Shown here one piece after another: positions 51,071 to 60,854 of a DNA stretch of 64,000 nucleotides. How positions within the stretch are numbered: the stretch's first letter is position 1; every line of letters begins with the position of its first letter. The stretch is from assembly GCA_014872785.1 (NCBI GenBank), contig WKFJ01000036.1:186001-250000 (forward strand), written 5' to 3'. A model generated the notes under the pieces. That model did not search any database. It was given only the letters and a program-made list of their open reading frames with translations, and was not told the DNA's origin. The DNA is from Alteromonadaceae bacterium (GTDB lineage Bacteria; Pseudomonadota; Gammaproteobacteria; Enterobacterales; Alteromonadaceae). The position numbers and the translations under genes are program-made.

Positions 51071-51693
51071 AGGCGTTGAGCTCAGGCATTGAGCAATTGA
51101 CTGCTAACCTCAAGGGAATAATTTTTGACCTGGATAACACCTTGTTATCTTCAAGGCTGGATTTTGGCAAAATTCGCGCCGCTATTAACTGCCCGAAGAG
51201 CGAAGATATCATAGCGTTTATAGAGCGACTTCCCACAAAAGCGCAGCGGGACGACGCAATGGCACGTGTCGTCGCATTTGAAATTGAAGATGCACTCCAT
51301 TCCAATTGGCTCGAGTATGCAAAGGACACAGTGCAGTCCTTCGCCAAATGCGGCCTGCAAATGGCCATTGTGACGCGCAACTGCCGAGACGCGGCTCTGT
51401 TAAAAATGCGTGAAAATCAGGTGCCGATTAATGTCCTGCTCAGTCGTGAAGACGCTCCCCCAAAACCTGCGCCAGACGCTTTGGTGATGGTTGCCAATCA
51501 GTGGAGCATTGACCCACAGCAGCTTGCCTATGTCGGCGACTATAAATACGACGTCGATGCTGCCAATAACGCGGGTATGTTAAGCGTATTATTGGCATCG
51601 AACCCTACACCTGACTATGCGAGTAGCGCCGACCTGGTTTTCAGTGATTGGAAAGGGCTACATCAGTACTTTGAGAAGCATCTAACGGCTTAA
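51067..51693 (+). CDS. HAD-superfamily hydrolase
   Basis: 208 residues. HAD motif I is IIFDLDNTLL (nucleophile Asp plus Asp), motif II is IVTRN, motif III Lys is in PPKPAPDAL and motif IV is VGDYKYDVDAANNAG. A helical cap lies between motifs I and II. Likely a phosphatase of the phosphoglycolate-phosphatase-like group. The GTG start overlaps the small upstream gene by four bases. Confidence 0.9.
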   Translation: MKALSSGIEQLTANLKGIIFDLDNTLLSSRLDFGKIRAAINCPKSEDIIAFIERLPTKAQRDDAMARVVAFEIEDALHSNWLEYAKDTVQSFAKCGLQMAIVTRNCRDAALLKMRENQVPINVLLSREDAPPKPAPDALVMVANQWSIDPQQLAYVGDYKYDVDAANNAGMLSVLLASNPTPDYASSADLVFSDWKGLHQYFEKHLTA

Positions 51694-51785
51694 CAAAAGC
51701 AAACGGTGAGTTTTGTCATTAAACTGTCATTGAGTTTCTAGCCATAATCTTTCATATTCGCATTTTTTCCGTCTGAGAGAGACCA

Positions 51786-52247
51786 ATGAAAGTTTTGTAT
51801 ATTTGCACCCACAATCGCTGTCGCAGTATCTTGTCTGAAGCAATAACGAATCATGTTGCTGGCGATACTATGCAGGCGAGAAGTGCTGGCAGCCAACCCG
51901 TTGGCGAAGTGCATCCTTTGTCAATCAAGTATCTTCAAGAGGCTGGCATTAGCGTCGATGGCTTACAAAGCCAATCATGGGACGAATTTGAAGATTTTGC
52001 CCCTGACCTTGTCGTGACTGTATGTGATTCAGCTGCCGGTGAGTCTTGTCCTGTGTGGTTTGGCAAAAGCGTCAAAGTACATTGGGGACTGTCAGATCCC
52101 TCAAAACTGGAAGGTTCAGAGGAAGAAAAAGCGCAAGCCTTTAGAGAGACAATCAGCATCATCACTCAGCGTGTACAGCAACTCGCGAAAGTAGAGTTCA
52201 GCTCACCTGAAGCGTTGCGAGAAGCGGTTAATGAGCTGATTGATTAA
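51786..52247 (+). CDS. arsC: Arsenate reductase-like low-molecular-weight phosphatase
   Basis: 153 residues of the LMW-PTP fold. The P-loop is CTHNRCRS (Cys-X5-Arg) at about residues 7-14, the general-acid Asp is in HWGLSDPSKLEG, and VVTVCDSAAGESCPVW carries the paired Cys positions used by thioredoxin-coupled ArsC. It would reduce arsenate to arsenite. No arsenic efflux or ArsR gene is adjacent, so an alternative phosphatase role is possible. Confidence 0.85.
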   Translation: MKVLYICTHNRCRSILSEAITNHVAGDTMQARSAGSQPVGEVHPLSIKYLQEAGISVDGLQSQSWDEFEDFAPDLVVTVCDSAAGESCPVWFGKSVKVHWGLSDPSKLEGSEEEKAQAFRETISIITQRVQQLAKVEFSSPEALREAVNELID

Positions 52248-52292
52248 TGCCATTCTCAACTTAGGCGCAATTAATCTAGATGTTGTCTCACC

Positions 52293-54638
52293 TTAAAACA
52301 GGCCAAGTTGTGCGGAAGTAATTTGATCAAAATCTAAATTGATAAATGGCAAAATACCCTCCGCAATGGGACGAATTTGCTTCTCTACGTAGTGTTCGTA
52401 ATCGATTTGGCTTTCTATGTAATCTAATGGCTCAGGGCCATTGGTTGTGATGACATATTTGATCCAGCCTTTGCGCTGATACTGCAGCTGCTTACCCAAA
52501 GCAGCATTGCGCTCATCGGCGATCCTTGCCGCCTTGACATGCGGAGGCACATTTTTCACGTATTTATCTAGGGCTTGTCGTAAACGCTTGCGATAAATCA
52601 GTTGCTCATCGAATAACCCAGATCTTGTTTTTTCTATGATATCTTGTATGTAAGTATTTACATCTTTGCCGTCAAATACCATTTGATACAAGGTGGTTTG
52701 AAAGTTTTTCGCCAACTTTGTCCAGTCTGAGCGCACAGTTTCGAGACCTTTAAAAACCAGTTCTTCGCCGTTTTTAGTGTGCTTTAAGCCAGCATAACGC
52801 TTCTTACTTCCTGTTTCTGAGCCGCGAATTGTGGGCATTAAGAATTGGCTAAAATGCGTTTCAAATTCCAACTCCAAATAACAATCCAAGCCGAAATCTT
52901 TTTGAAGTTTGTCATGCCAATTTTGGTTTACCATCTCGGCTAAATCATTGCCGATTTCTTGGGCTTCCTCTGGTTTCTGTTCATCCCCAATCCAGACAAA
53001 GGTGGAGTCAGTATCACCGTAAATGACTTTGTGCCCTTGCTCCTCGATCCACTTTGCTGTGGTTTGCATGATTTCGTGGCCTCGCATCGTGATAGAACTG
53101 GCAAGACGAGTATCATAGAAGCGACATCCGCCAGATCCCAAAACCCCATAAAAAGAATTCATCAAGATTTTAATGGCTTGTGAGCGTGCTTCATCACGGG
53201 CTTTTTTTGCTTCGTCTCTTTGTTTCCAAAGTTGGGTAATAATGTCCGGGAGAAAATGTTTCTCTCGGTCAAAATAAGCGCCCTTAAAACCTGGAATGGC
53301 GTTGTCAGGGGTTAACAGACCTTCAATCAACCCAAGCGGGTCAATTTTGAAGGTTCGAATGATGGATGGATACAGGCTTTTGAAATCCAACACGAGTACA
53401 TTTTTGTACAGGCCGGGCAAGGAATTCATGACGTAACCGCCTGGGCTAGCCAAGCCTCCACCTTTGGGTAAGTTTGGAGCAACGTAGCCTGCGCGATGTA
53501 ATTTTGGCAAATACAAATTTGTAAAAGCGGCGACAGAACCGCCGGCTCTGTCTAAATCTAAGCCGGTTAACTGACTGCGTAAAATCAAAAAATCCAACAG
53601 GTTTGTGTGCTCGAAAATTTCTAGTACCAATATGCAGTCTTGTAGATTGTATTCGGCTAATTTAACTTTATTGTGTTTAAAATCATGATTAATGTGCGCC
53701 ATGCGATTGGATACATCATCGACCTTTTTCCCTTTACCGAGAAGCTCTTGTGACACTGATTCCAAACTAAAACTGTCAAATTGATACGTTGCCGATTTTA
53801 GTGAGTCTATTCCGTCGAGCACGACTCTGCCGGCCAAGTTCAAAAATCCCTGTTGACTGCCTTTTCCTTCGCGCCAAGTACATGTAGAGCCATCTCTTGA
53901 TATGGTAAGTGCTAACTTATGTTTTTCTGCTCTGCGGATAAGCAATCTAAAATCAAAGCTAATAACACTCCATCCAATAACGATATCTGGATCAAAACTG
54001 TTGAAGGCAGCAATGAATTGCTGCAACAGAGACAATTCATCTGGCACCCATATTATCCATTTAGGCGTATTTGCTGCGGGTGCCCCAATCATGATGACAC
54101 ATTCATAATCTTGTGCCGCAAGGCCAATAGAATAAAGCTCTCCTTTTTCACTGCATTCAATGTCCAGTGAAAGTACGGATAAGTTTGGCTTGTAGTTCCC
54201 CGATTTAACTTTTGCTTCAGTAAGAACACCTGCTCTGTGCGGGATACCGGATACAATCGCACTTGCGTAAGTAAACCGCTCCATTAAAAACCGGTCTGCT
54301 AAGCGAATATCGTCTTCTAAAAGCGTGATACTTTCGCGTTTAAGCTGTTCTTTGGCGTCAAAAAAGGCTTTGCTGGTGGCGAAATAAAACGCGGCGACGG
54401 GCGCTTGATTGTAGGTCTTTAAGGATATGTTCTGTGCCTGAAAAGCGATATTAGTGTTATTTAGGATTTGTTCGCATTGAGGGCTAATTGATTGGGTGAC
54501 GAAAAACACGAATTCTTGGGCGGGAGTGATGACCTTGTGACAGCCATTATCGCTTGCCAGCCAAAACTCTAGAAAGGTTTGTCCTTTGCGCTCTATTTGG
54601 TGTTTGCTGAGAATAAACCCCTCAGTTATTTGATTCAA
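52293..54638 (-). CDS. polB: DNA polymerase II
   Basis: 781 residues, the PolB length. The 3'-5' exonuclease motifs are LSLDIECSEKGELYS, WSVISFDFRLL and YNLQDCILV. The polymerase motifs are LDFKSLYPSIIRTF (A), KILMNSFYGVLGSGGCRFYD (B) and VIYGDTDSTFVWIG (C). It is an SOS-associated polymerase for lesion bypass and replication restart; no obvious LexA box was identified at the start. Confidence 0.97.
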   Translation of the reverse strand: MNQITEGFILSKHQIERKGQTFLEFWLASDNGCHKVITPAQEFVFFVTQSISPQCEQILNNTNIAFQAQNISLKTYNQAPVAAFYFATSKAFFDAKEQLKRESITLLEDDIRLADRFLMERFTYASAIVSGIPHRAGVLTEAKVKSGNYKPNLSVLSLDIECSEKGELYSIGLAAQDYECVIMIGAPAANTPKWIIWVPDELSLLQQFIAAFNSFDPDIVIGWSVISFDFRLLIRRAEKHKLALTISRDGSTCTWREGKGSQQGFLNLAGRVVLDGIDSLKSATYQFDSFSLESVSQELLGKGKKVDDVSNRMAHINHDFKHNKVKLAEYNLQDCILVLEIFEHTNLLDFLILRSQLTGLDLDRAGGSVAAFTNLYLPKLHRAGYVAPNLPKGGGLASPGGYVMNSLPGLYKNVLVLDFKSLYPSIIRTFKIDPLGLIEGLLTPDNAIPGFKGAYFDREKHFLPDIITQLWKQRDEAKKARDEARSQAIKILMNSFYGVLGSGGCRFYDTRLASSITMRGHEIMQTTAKWIEEQGHKVIYGDTDSTFVWIGDEQKPEEAQEIGNDLAEMVNQNWHDKLQKDFGLDCYLELEFETHFSQFLMPTIRGSETGSKKRYAGLKHTKNGEELVFKGLETVRSDWTKLAKNFQTTLYQMVFDGKDVNTYIQDIIEKTRSGLFDEQLIYRKRLRQALDKYVKNVPPHVKAARIADERNAALGKQLQYQRKGWIKYVITTNGPEPLDYIESQIDYEHYVEKQIRPIAEGILPFINLDFDQITSAQLGLF

Positions 54639-54649
54639 AAATACAGCCC

Positions 54650-55396
54650 TTACAACCCGCCAGTCACGTCAATTAGTTCACCTGTGGTAAAGCTGCTGCG
54701 ATCGCTGGCCAACCAAAAGATACATTCCGCGACTTCTTCCGGATATCCACCGCGGCCAAGCGGAATTCTATCTTGCAGTCGATCTACTCTATCTGGTTCT
54801 CCGGCGTCTTTGTGTATTTCTGTATAAATCAACCCGGGGCGAACGCCGTTAACTCTAATACCGTGTGGCGCGAGTTCTTTAGCCATGCCTTTAGTGAGCG
54901 TATCTATAGCACCTTTACTTGCCGCATAATCAATATACTCGTTTGGAGAACCTGTTACCGATGCCTTGGAACTGACATTGACTATCGTTCCACCACAGCC
55001 GCCTTTTAATTCCGACATAATAAGAGCCGCTTGCTTAGAGCATAACAATGTCGAGGTGACATTTGTTGTCAGTAGTGAATTGATCCGCTGCTCAGTTAAA
55101 TCAAAAAGATTGGTTTGTGGCGCAATAACACCTGCGTTATTAACGAGCACATTTGGGGTTCCCAGATATTTTGCGCAGTTTTCAAATAGGCTCTCGACGT
55201 CTTTAGATTGACTGACATCTGCTTGATAAATAATGGATTTCACGCCATGCGATTCAACGCGGCTCTGCACTTGTTCAGCTGCTTCTTTGTTTTGGACATA
55301 GTTGATGCAAACGGCGCAGCCGTGTTCGGCAAACTTAATGGCGGTGGCGGCGCCAATACCTCTACTTGCACCTGTTATTAGAACAACGTTACTCAT
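54650..55396 (-). CDS. Short-chain dehydrogenase/reductase (YgfF-like)
   Basis: 248 residues. The cofactor loop is ITGASRGIGAATA, the structural motif LVNNAGVI, the catalytic Ser in NVSSKAS and the Tyr-X3-Lys in YIDYAASKGAIDTL; RVNGVRPGLIYTEIH follows. The sequence lines up with E. coli YgfF. NADP-dependent oxidoreductase with unknown substrate. It lies 11 bases upstream of polB and may be cotranscribed with it. Confidence 0.92.
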   Translation of the reverse strand: MSNVVLITGASRGIGAATAIKFAEHGCAVCINYVQNKEAAEQVQSRVESHGVKSIIYQADVSQSKDVESLFENCAKYLGTPNVLVNNAGVIAPQTNLFDLTEQRINSLLTTNVTSTLLCSKQAALIMSELKGGCGGTIVNVSSKASVTGSPNEYIDYAASKGAIDTLTKGMAKELAPHGIRVNGVRPGLIYTEIHKDAGEPDRVDRLQDRIPLGRGGYPEEVAECIFWLASDRSSFTTGELIDVTGGL

Positions 55397-55483
55397 GGTC
55401 GTACTACAAATAAATGATAACTGTAAGTATAAGCTGAAGTTGAATGGGAATCACAATAGATGTGGGGAGTAATGAAGTTGCCC

Positions 55484-55520
55484 GAAGAGCTACTGCTACA
55501 CTTCCTTGTATAGCTCTTCA
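55484..55520. repeat. Inverted repeat in the SDR/DUF1501 gap
   Basis: GAAGAGCTA / TAGCTCTTC, nine perfect base pairs around a 19-base loop, downstream of the DUF1501 gene on its strand. A possible weak transcript end; there is no T run. Confidence 0.4.
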
Positions 55521-55545
55521 GGCCCCGTAGGTAGCTTTCCCATGG

Positions 55546-56931
55546 TTAAGACATAAAACCAATAGGTGCCGGGTTGTTAGTGCCTGCGCTGTAAAAACGG
55601 TTAAGGTTAGGCAAAATGTCATTAAGCACACTCGGTGCCACACCAAACCACAACGCTAATTCAGCGAAATACTCATCCAACGACGTCGTCGGCATCAGTA
55701 CGCCGCGACCGGTATCTAATGGGTTACCCAACGCAAGACTAGGATAGGTTCCATAGACTGAACCGCCTCTAACAGATCCACCCATGATCATAGCGTTGCC
55801 GCCCCATCCATGATCAGAGCCGCGGCCGTTGGAGGACAACGTTCTTGCAAAATCCGACGTAGTAAATGTTGTCACCTGATTGGCCATACCCAACTCATTG
55901 ATTGCTTGCTGCAAAGATGACAATCCAGCATCTAACATGGTCAATAGGGTTTGTAGTGAAGTAGTGAGTTCGTCGTGGTGATCCCAACCGCCTAATGTCA
56001 CAAAGAAGGTTTGTCTCTGCATGCCCAGTGTTTGATGGGCGGCGATTGTTTTAGCTACCATTTGCATCTGGGTTGAAAACTCATCACCTGCAAATTGAGT
56101 GGTAAAGTTTGAGGTTCCTTGTAGTGCCGCTGAAAACTCGGCATTCGCCGCAGAAGAATCATTAAATAGCTTGCGATAGGCTCTGCGAAAGAGATTGTTG
56201 TATTCTGAGGAGTACATTTGGTCAATGGCATCTTGACGTGATTTATTGCCCAAAGACTGAGCGGCGCCTTCCAGGGTTGCGGTTGGGAAGTCTGGTGTGC
56301 CAACGCTGTAATAGTCGGTTGCTCTACCGGCTTGAAATTCATTGGCACCCGAGGTTGATATGCTCATTGATATGCGTTGGTTACTATTCTGTGAGGCTAA
56401 AATATCTGCCATTCGGCCACCCCAACCCGTACCACTGCGAAAATCGGGAACTGCGGTTTGCCACTGACTGATTTGATCAGAATGAGAGTAAAGCCCTAAG
56501 GGTAATTTGGCTGTGCCGTTTGCGAGTGCTTGCGTTGTTGTCGGCTGTACCAACGTACCGACGTTACTAAGAAAGGCTAAATTGCCACTGTTAAATAGTG
56601 ATTGTAGACCGGTCATAGCTGGATGCAGCCCTAAGGTGCGCCCGTTGTTTTGGGCGCCGTTTAAGGCCAATAATTGGTTTTGAGCCAGCGCTAGGTCGGT
56701 TCTCGTGTTTGCATACTCTTGATAATGCGTATTGTCAGTAGGTACCAACATATTGAACGAGTCTGCGCCCCCGGCCAATAATACGCACACCAGTGCTTTG
56801 TATTCACTATTACTTTGTGCGCTGGCTTTGGCCATGGCGCCGAGTTGAGCAGTGCCCGCCAGCGTCATTGCTGACAAGGCGTGGCCAGAGTGTCTTAGAA
56901 ATCGACGTCTTGATAATTGATTATGTTTCAT
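55546..56931 (-). CDS. Tat-exported DUF1501 protein
   Basis: 461 residues from the ATG at 56931, preferred over an in-frame start at 56982 because it places the twin-arginine motif SRRRFLRHSG at the N-terminus and AAAGG lies upstream. The mature protein has VLLAGGADSFNMLVP, LGLHPAMTGLQSLF, VTLGGWDHHDELTTSL and TTSDFARTLSSNGRGSDHGWGGNAMIMGG, the DUF1501 core related to alkaline-phosphatase-like sulfatases. Tat export implies folding or cofactor loading before export. It follows the DUF1800 gene by 58 bases and the two are probably an operon. Confidence 0.93.
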   Translation of the reverse strand: MKHNQLSRRRFLRHSGHALSAMTLAGTAQLGAMAKASAQSNSEYKALVCVLLAGGADSFNMLVPTDNTHYQEYANTRTDLALAQNQLLALNGAQNNGRTLGLHPAMTGLQSLFNSGNLAFLSNVGTLVQPTTTQALANGTAKLPLGLYSHSDQISQWQTAVPDFRSGTGWGGRMADILASQNSNQRISMSISTSGANEFQAGRATDYYSVGTPDFPTATLEGAAQSLGNKSRQDAIDQMYSSEYNNLFRRAYRKLFNDSSAANAEFSAALQGTSNFTTQFAGDEFSTQMQMVAKTIAAHQTLGMQRQTFFVTLGGWDHHDELTTSLQTLLTMLDAGLSSLQQAINELGMANQVTTFTTSDFARTLSSNGRGSDHGWGGNAMIMGGSVRGGSVYGTYPSLALGNPLDTGRGVLMPTTSLDEYFAELALWFGVAPSVLNDILPNLNRFYSAGTNNPAPIGFMS

Positions 56932-56989
56932 TTTGATAAACCTTTTAACCCATTGCCAGACTGCGCTTGGCGCAGTCGGCAATATTCAT

Positions 56990-59755
56990 TTAAATTGCAA
57001 CTGCGTAGTCAGGAGAAATGGCGATGAGGTAAACCGCGGTGGCGACTCGCGTTTCGTTGTCGTTTATGCTTTCTAACGTATCTTTGATAATTGCTTTGGT
57101 TTCACTGGTCATGGAACCGTAAGTCATTACCGTGTCGAGTCTGTCGAGCAAGGCATCAACGTCACTCGCAATTGCAAGTTCCTCGGTAAAATCTAGTTTC
57201 TCGGCTGGTAAGGCGCCTGAATTTGCCAGTACCTGTCCAGTTTCAAGTGAGTAATAAATCACGTTTTTAATGTCGATAATCGTAGAGGCATTGGTTATCT
57301 GAAATTCAGGCGCCACAAGGCCTGCATCCTTTATCTCACCATTCGGGGCATAGTTCGGTAAGTAGAAGTTAAACACACTAGGTGCAGATAACACGTATTG
57401 CCTCAACGTGGCGGCCATCTCATAGCCGTCGTCACTGAACGTATTGTCACTTGATGTCGCATTAAAGGCGCGCATTAAATGTACAACGCGTAAGAAAGGT
57501 TCCCGTAATCGACCGTCAGAAGTAGCAGCTTCACTGGGCGACCGGCGAGCTTCTGGGTCTAACAAAATAGCTCGCAATACGGCTTTCATATCTCCCCTGG
57601 CAGAGCCCGTTTCGCCGTTAAAGGCTGCGCTGACTCGCGAAATGTAGTCAGGGCTCGGGTTAGACTTCACCAAACGCTGGATTAGCTGCTTACCAATAAA
57701 TGGACCGACATTGGGGTGGTTGAACAAGTTATCAATTGCCGCATCAATGTCTTGCATACCGGATTGCCCAGCCGGGACTACTTGACCATTTAGCAACGAC
57801 TTAACGCCTGGTTCATGATGTTCCTCATACATTTTCATCTGACGAGTAAAGGTGTCTGCGTCGTCTTCACATTCCAGCTCAAAAATATCCATTTTTCCGA
57901 AAGCATTAGGATCGCAACTGTCCCAGCTAAGACCCGTGAAAATTTTGGCGAATTCTCGAATGTCCTCTTGTCCATAAGTCGGAATAAAGTTGCCGCTGCC
58001 ATCCACTTTTCGCGTGCCGTCAGTATTGAGTTCGTAAAGACCAATACTGAATAATTGCATAACTTCTCGTGCGTAATTTTCGTCTGGGAAAGTGCCTTTG
58101 GTTGGGTCGGCTTTTGCGTTGTGGATATGGCTCAGATAAAACCCCATCGTCGGGCTTAAGGTGACTGCCTTTAACAGGTCTCTGAAGTTACCAAAGCTGT
58201 TTTCTAACAACACATCATAGTAGGTCGCCATCGCGTAATTATTAGCACCTATCTCTTCAACATTGGCTGATACTACAAATATTTCGCTTAGTGCCATTGC
58301 CACGCGTTGACGAACCATGTCGGGTGAGGTCATTACCTGTGTCCACCATCCATCTACCCAATATCTCTCAGGATCTCCAATTAACTCGTAGATAGCTTCT
58401 AACTGTTCGTCATTGAGATCTTCGTTTTCTTCTTCGTACCTGATTACTCTATTTACTAGATATTGAGTAAACGGCATGGTGTATCCAACGGGCTGCTCAA
58501 ATTGCTGTTCTAACCACATATCAGGCCCTATTGATGCTACTTGAGAGATAGTTGCGTAGCTGCCGCCAAAAGTTGCGTGGGTTAAGAAACGAGAGGCGTC
58601 ATTTGCCGCTTCAGTTGATACGGTCATAATGGTTCTATCTGCTGCTGGATTAGGGTTTACGTAACCAGAAGGTTGCTCAGTAACGCTAGCTTCACACTCC
58701 TCTTCATTTTCTTCATCGCAGTCAGGGGTTTCGGTGCAATCTTCATCTTCTTCATTGCACTCTGGAGTGTCAGAGCAATCTTCGTTGTTTTCGTCACATT
58801 CAGGAGCTTCTTCACATTCTTCGCTGCTTTCGTCACATTCAGGAGCTTCTTCACATTCTTCGCTGCTTTCGTCACATTCAGGAGCTTCTTCACATTCTTC
58901 GCTGCTTTCGTCACATTCAGGAGCGTCTTCACATTCTTCGCTGCTTTCGTCACATTCAGGAGCTTCTTCACATTCTTCACTGTTTTCGTCACATTCAGGA
59001 ATGTCTTCACATTCTTCGCTGTTTTCGTCACATTCAGGAATGTCTTCGCATTCTTCGCTGTTTTCGTCACATTCAGGAATGTCTTCGCAGTCTTCCTCGT
59101 CTTCATCACATTCACGCATGTCTTCGCAGTCTTCTTGGTCCTCCTCACACTCGCGGATGTCATCGCAATCTTCCTCGTCTTCATCGCACTCACGCATGTC
59201 GTCGCAATCTTCATCGTCTTCATCGCACTCACGCATGTCGTCGCAATCTTCATCGTCTTCATCACACTCACGGATGTCATCGCAGTCTTCTTCGTCTTCC
59301 TCACACTCGCGCATGTCGTCGCATTCTTCATCGTCGTCATCACATTCACGCATGTCGTCGCAGTCTTCTTCGTCGTCATCACATTCACGCATTTCGTCGC
59401 ATTCTTCGCCGTCGCCTTCAACTTCACATTCGTCTTCTTCGAGGATCTCTTCGCAAAGTTCTGGATCATCTAGGCAGATGCGTAATAATTCGAGACAGAA
59501 CGCTCTATCTTCACAGAGCTCAATAATACGTTCACAGATTTCATCCCCATCGCAGTCTCGCTCTAAACCAGACAATCTGCGAGAGATTGTTTTTGAGGCA
59601 TTAATAGAGAATTTTTGTGCAAGTGTTGGTTTAACACTTGAGTCTTTGGCATAGATGTCAAAGGAGGTAAACATTAAACAGGTGTAAATGGTGGCAAGTA
59701 GCATAGCGTGCCATGCAAACCTCGGCCGATGGGTGGTACGTTGAGTAAACTTCAT
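56990..59755 (-). CDS. Secreted DUF1800 protein with Cys/acidic 13-residue repeats
   Basis: 921 residues. A Sec signal peptide (about 1-36, ending DIYAKD) is followed by a Cys-containing helical stretch (about 55-110), then about 18 tandem 13-residue repeats (about 115-350), then the DUF1800 domain (about 380-921) beginning ASRFLTHATFGGSYATISQVA and containing NYAREVMQLFSIGLY. Each repeat is Cys, five residues, Cys, six residues, mostly Asp and Glu. N-terminal copies read CDDMREC and C-terminal ones CEEAPEC. DUF1800 pairs with DUF1501 in many bacteria without known function. The repeat arm is the unusual part. GAAGGTG precedes the ATG. Confidence 0.92.
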   Translation of the reverse strand: MKFTQRTTHRPRFAWHAMLLATIYTCLMFTSFDIYAKDSSVKPTLAQKFSINASKTISRRLSGLERDCDGDEICERIIELCEDRAFCLELLRICLDDPELCEEILEEDECEVEGDGEECDEMRECDDDEEDCDDMRECDDDDEECDDMRECEEDEEDCDDIRECDEDDEDCDDMRECDEDDEDCDDMRECDEDEEDCDDIRECEEDQEDCEDMRECDEDEEDCEDIPECDENSEECEDIPECDENSEECEDIPECDENSEECEEAPECDESSEECEDAPECDESSEECEEAPECDESSEECEEAPECDESSEECEEAPECDENNEDCSDTPECNEEDEDCTETPDCDEENEEECEASVTEQPSGYVNPNPAADRTIMTVSTEAANDASRFLTHATFGGSYATISQVASIGPDMWLEQQFEQPVGYTMPFTQYLVNRVIRYEEENEDLNDEQLEAIYELIGDPERYWVDGWWTQVMTSPDMVRQRVAMALSEIFVVSANVEEIGANNYAMATYYDVLLENSFGNFRDLLKAVTLSPTMGFYLSHIHNAKADPTKGTFPDENYAREVMQLFSIGLYELNTDGTRKVDGSGNFIPTYGQEDIREFAKIFTGLSWDSCDPNAFGKMDIFELECEDDADTFTRQMKMYEEHHEPGVKSLLNGQVVPAGQSGMQDIDAAIDNLFNHPNVGPFIGKQLIQRLVKSNPSPDYISRVSAAFNGETGSARGDMKAVLRAILLDPEARRSPSEAATSDGRLREPFLRVVHLMRAFNATSSDNTFSDDGYEMAATLRQYVLSAPSVFNFYLPNYAPNGEIKDAGLVAPEFQITNASTIIDIKNVIYYSLETGQVLANSGALPAEKLDFTEELAIASDVDALLDRLDTVMTYGSMTSETKAIIKDTLESINDNETRVATAVYLIAISPDYAVAI
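58700..59410 (-). repeat. 39-base coding tandem repeats (DUF1800 gene)
   Basis: About 18 units of 39 bases encode the 13-residue Cys-acidic repeat. Units at 58803-58841, 58842-58880 and 58881-58919 appear identical, and 58920-58958 differs by about one base, showing recent expansion at this end. Units toward 59400 are more varied. Confidence 0.93.
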
Positions 59756-59939
59756 GTGGCACCTTCAAGTTGATTGTTCTTTATTGTCCAAGTTGTGTGC
59801 ACCGATGGTGGTGCTTTCCATTCAAACTATTGACGATTGGAGGACACGATTTATTCCTGCTTTTTGTGAACCAGTCGTTGGCGCGAATCAAAATATGTAT
59901 GTTACCCTTTAGTGAGAACGCCTGATTTAAGGATGTGAA
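59756..59939. promoter_or_regulatory. Divergent DUF1800 / beta-barrel promoter region
   Basis: 184 bases between divergent genes. GCACC-N6-GGTGC (59800-59815) is a perfect inverted repeat. ACGATTTA (59846-59853) also occurs in the protease/sigma divergent region at about 62971, possibly by chance. No sigma-70 promoter is obvious by eye. Confidence 0.4.
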
Positions 59940-60851
59940 ATGAACAAAAACTGTCTTGGCCTATGCTTGCTGCTTTCGCTAGCTTTACCTAGCTTTGCTA
60001 AAGAAGATAAAACGCATCGATGGGACGGTTCTATTGAAGTGAGCAGAGAAGATGAGTCATCGGTGGTGGTTGACGAAATTGACAATGTAAGCCGTGCTGA
60101 CAGTGCAAGCATGAAGTACAAAGCTAGCTTGCGTTATCGCTATCGTCCGTATGAACACACCAAAGCCTCAATAAGTTATTCTCTATCGACTAAGAATTAT
60201 GATGATGCATCCGGCTTTGACAGCGATTTAAACATGTTGTCGGCTAGCTTCGGGAGAGAATTTGAACATTTTACGCTAGGAGTTCGTGGACAACTTATTG
60301 ACTCTGAGCTCGCCGGCGCTGAATTTTTAGAAATTGACCAAGTATCACCTTACGTATCTTTTTTCTTGAGCAAAAAATGGTTTGTTAATGCCAGCTATCG
60401 CTATAGTGATAAGGAAATCATATCCAACCCCGACCGTTCTGCTAGCTCTGATACGTACACTGCAGATGTCTATTATTTCATACGCGGTGTGCGTAATTTT
60501 TGGATTTTTTCAGTTCGCAGTAAAACTGAAGAAGCAACCAATGCGCTTTATGATTATGAGCTAAAACAAGCCCGAATTAGCTATACACGTCGTTACAATT
60601 GGTGGGATTGGGATCACAAGCTGCGCGTCAATTGGCGCTTTCAGGAACGTGATTACAATTCCCTTATCGACCCGGTAATTGGTGATTTTCGTCGTGATCT
60701 GAGACGTCAGTGGCAGTTTATATGGGACATTGAGTTTACCGACAATTGGATGCTGGGCTTGGAATACAAACGCAACGACAATAACTCAAACAGCGCAAAC
60801 TCAGACTATGACCAAAATAGTACATCGGTATCACTGGAATATAGCTTTTAA
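59940..60851 (+). CDS. Outer-membrane beta-barrel protein (candidate)
   Basis: 303 residues. A Sec signal peptide (about 1-20, ALPSFAKE) is followed by alternating amphipathic strands rich in Tyr, Trp and Arg (YKASLRYRYRPYEHTKASISYSLS, SYRYSDKE, KLRVNWRFQERDY, WMLGLEYKRND). The sequence ends in SLEYSF with a terminal Phe, the recognition signal for the Bam machinery. AAGGA precedes the ATG by about seven bases. I recognise no specific family. Its stop is three bases from that of the converging protease, and it is divergent from the DUF1800 gene. Confidence 0.8.
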   Translation: MNKNCLGLCLLLSLALPSFAKEDKTHRWDGSIEVSREDESSVVVDEIDNVSRADSASMKYKASLRYRYRPYEHTKASISYSLSTKNYDDASGFDSDLNMLSASFGREFEHFTLGVRGQLIDSELAGAEFLEIDQVSPYVSFFLSKKWFVNASYRYSDKEIISNPDRSASSDTYTADVYYFIRGVRNFWIFSVRSKTEEATNALYDYELKQARISYTRRYNWWDWDHKLRVNWRFQERDYNSLIDPVIGDFRRDLRRQWQFIWDIEFTDNWMLGLEYKRNDNNSNSANSDYDQNSTSVSLEYSF

Positions 60852-60854
60852 TCG

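Noticed and set aside
58700..59410. CRISPR array
   Set aside because: Repeats are contiguous, coding and without unique spacers, and no cas genes are present. The same holds for 62351-62710.
58657..59654. Long open frames on both strands across the DUF1800 repeat array
   Set aside because: A repeat period that is a multiple of three (39 bases) without stops keeps every frame open. Only the minus-strand frame has a signal peptide and joins the DUF1800 domain.
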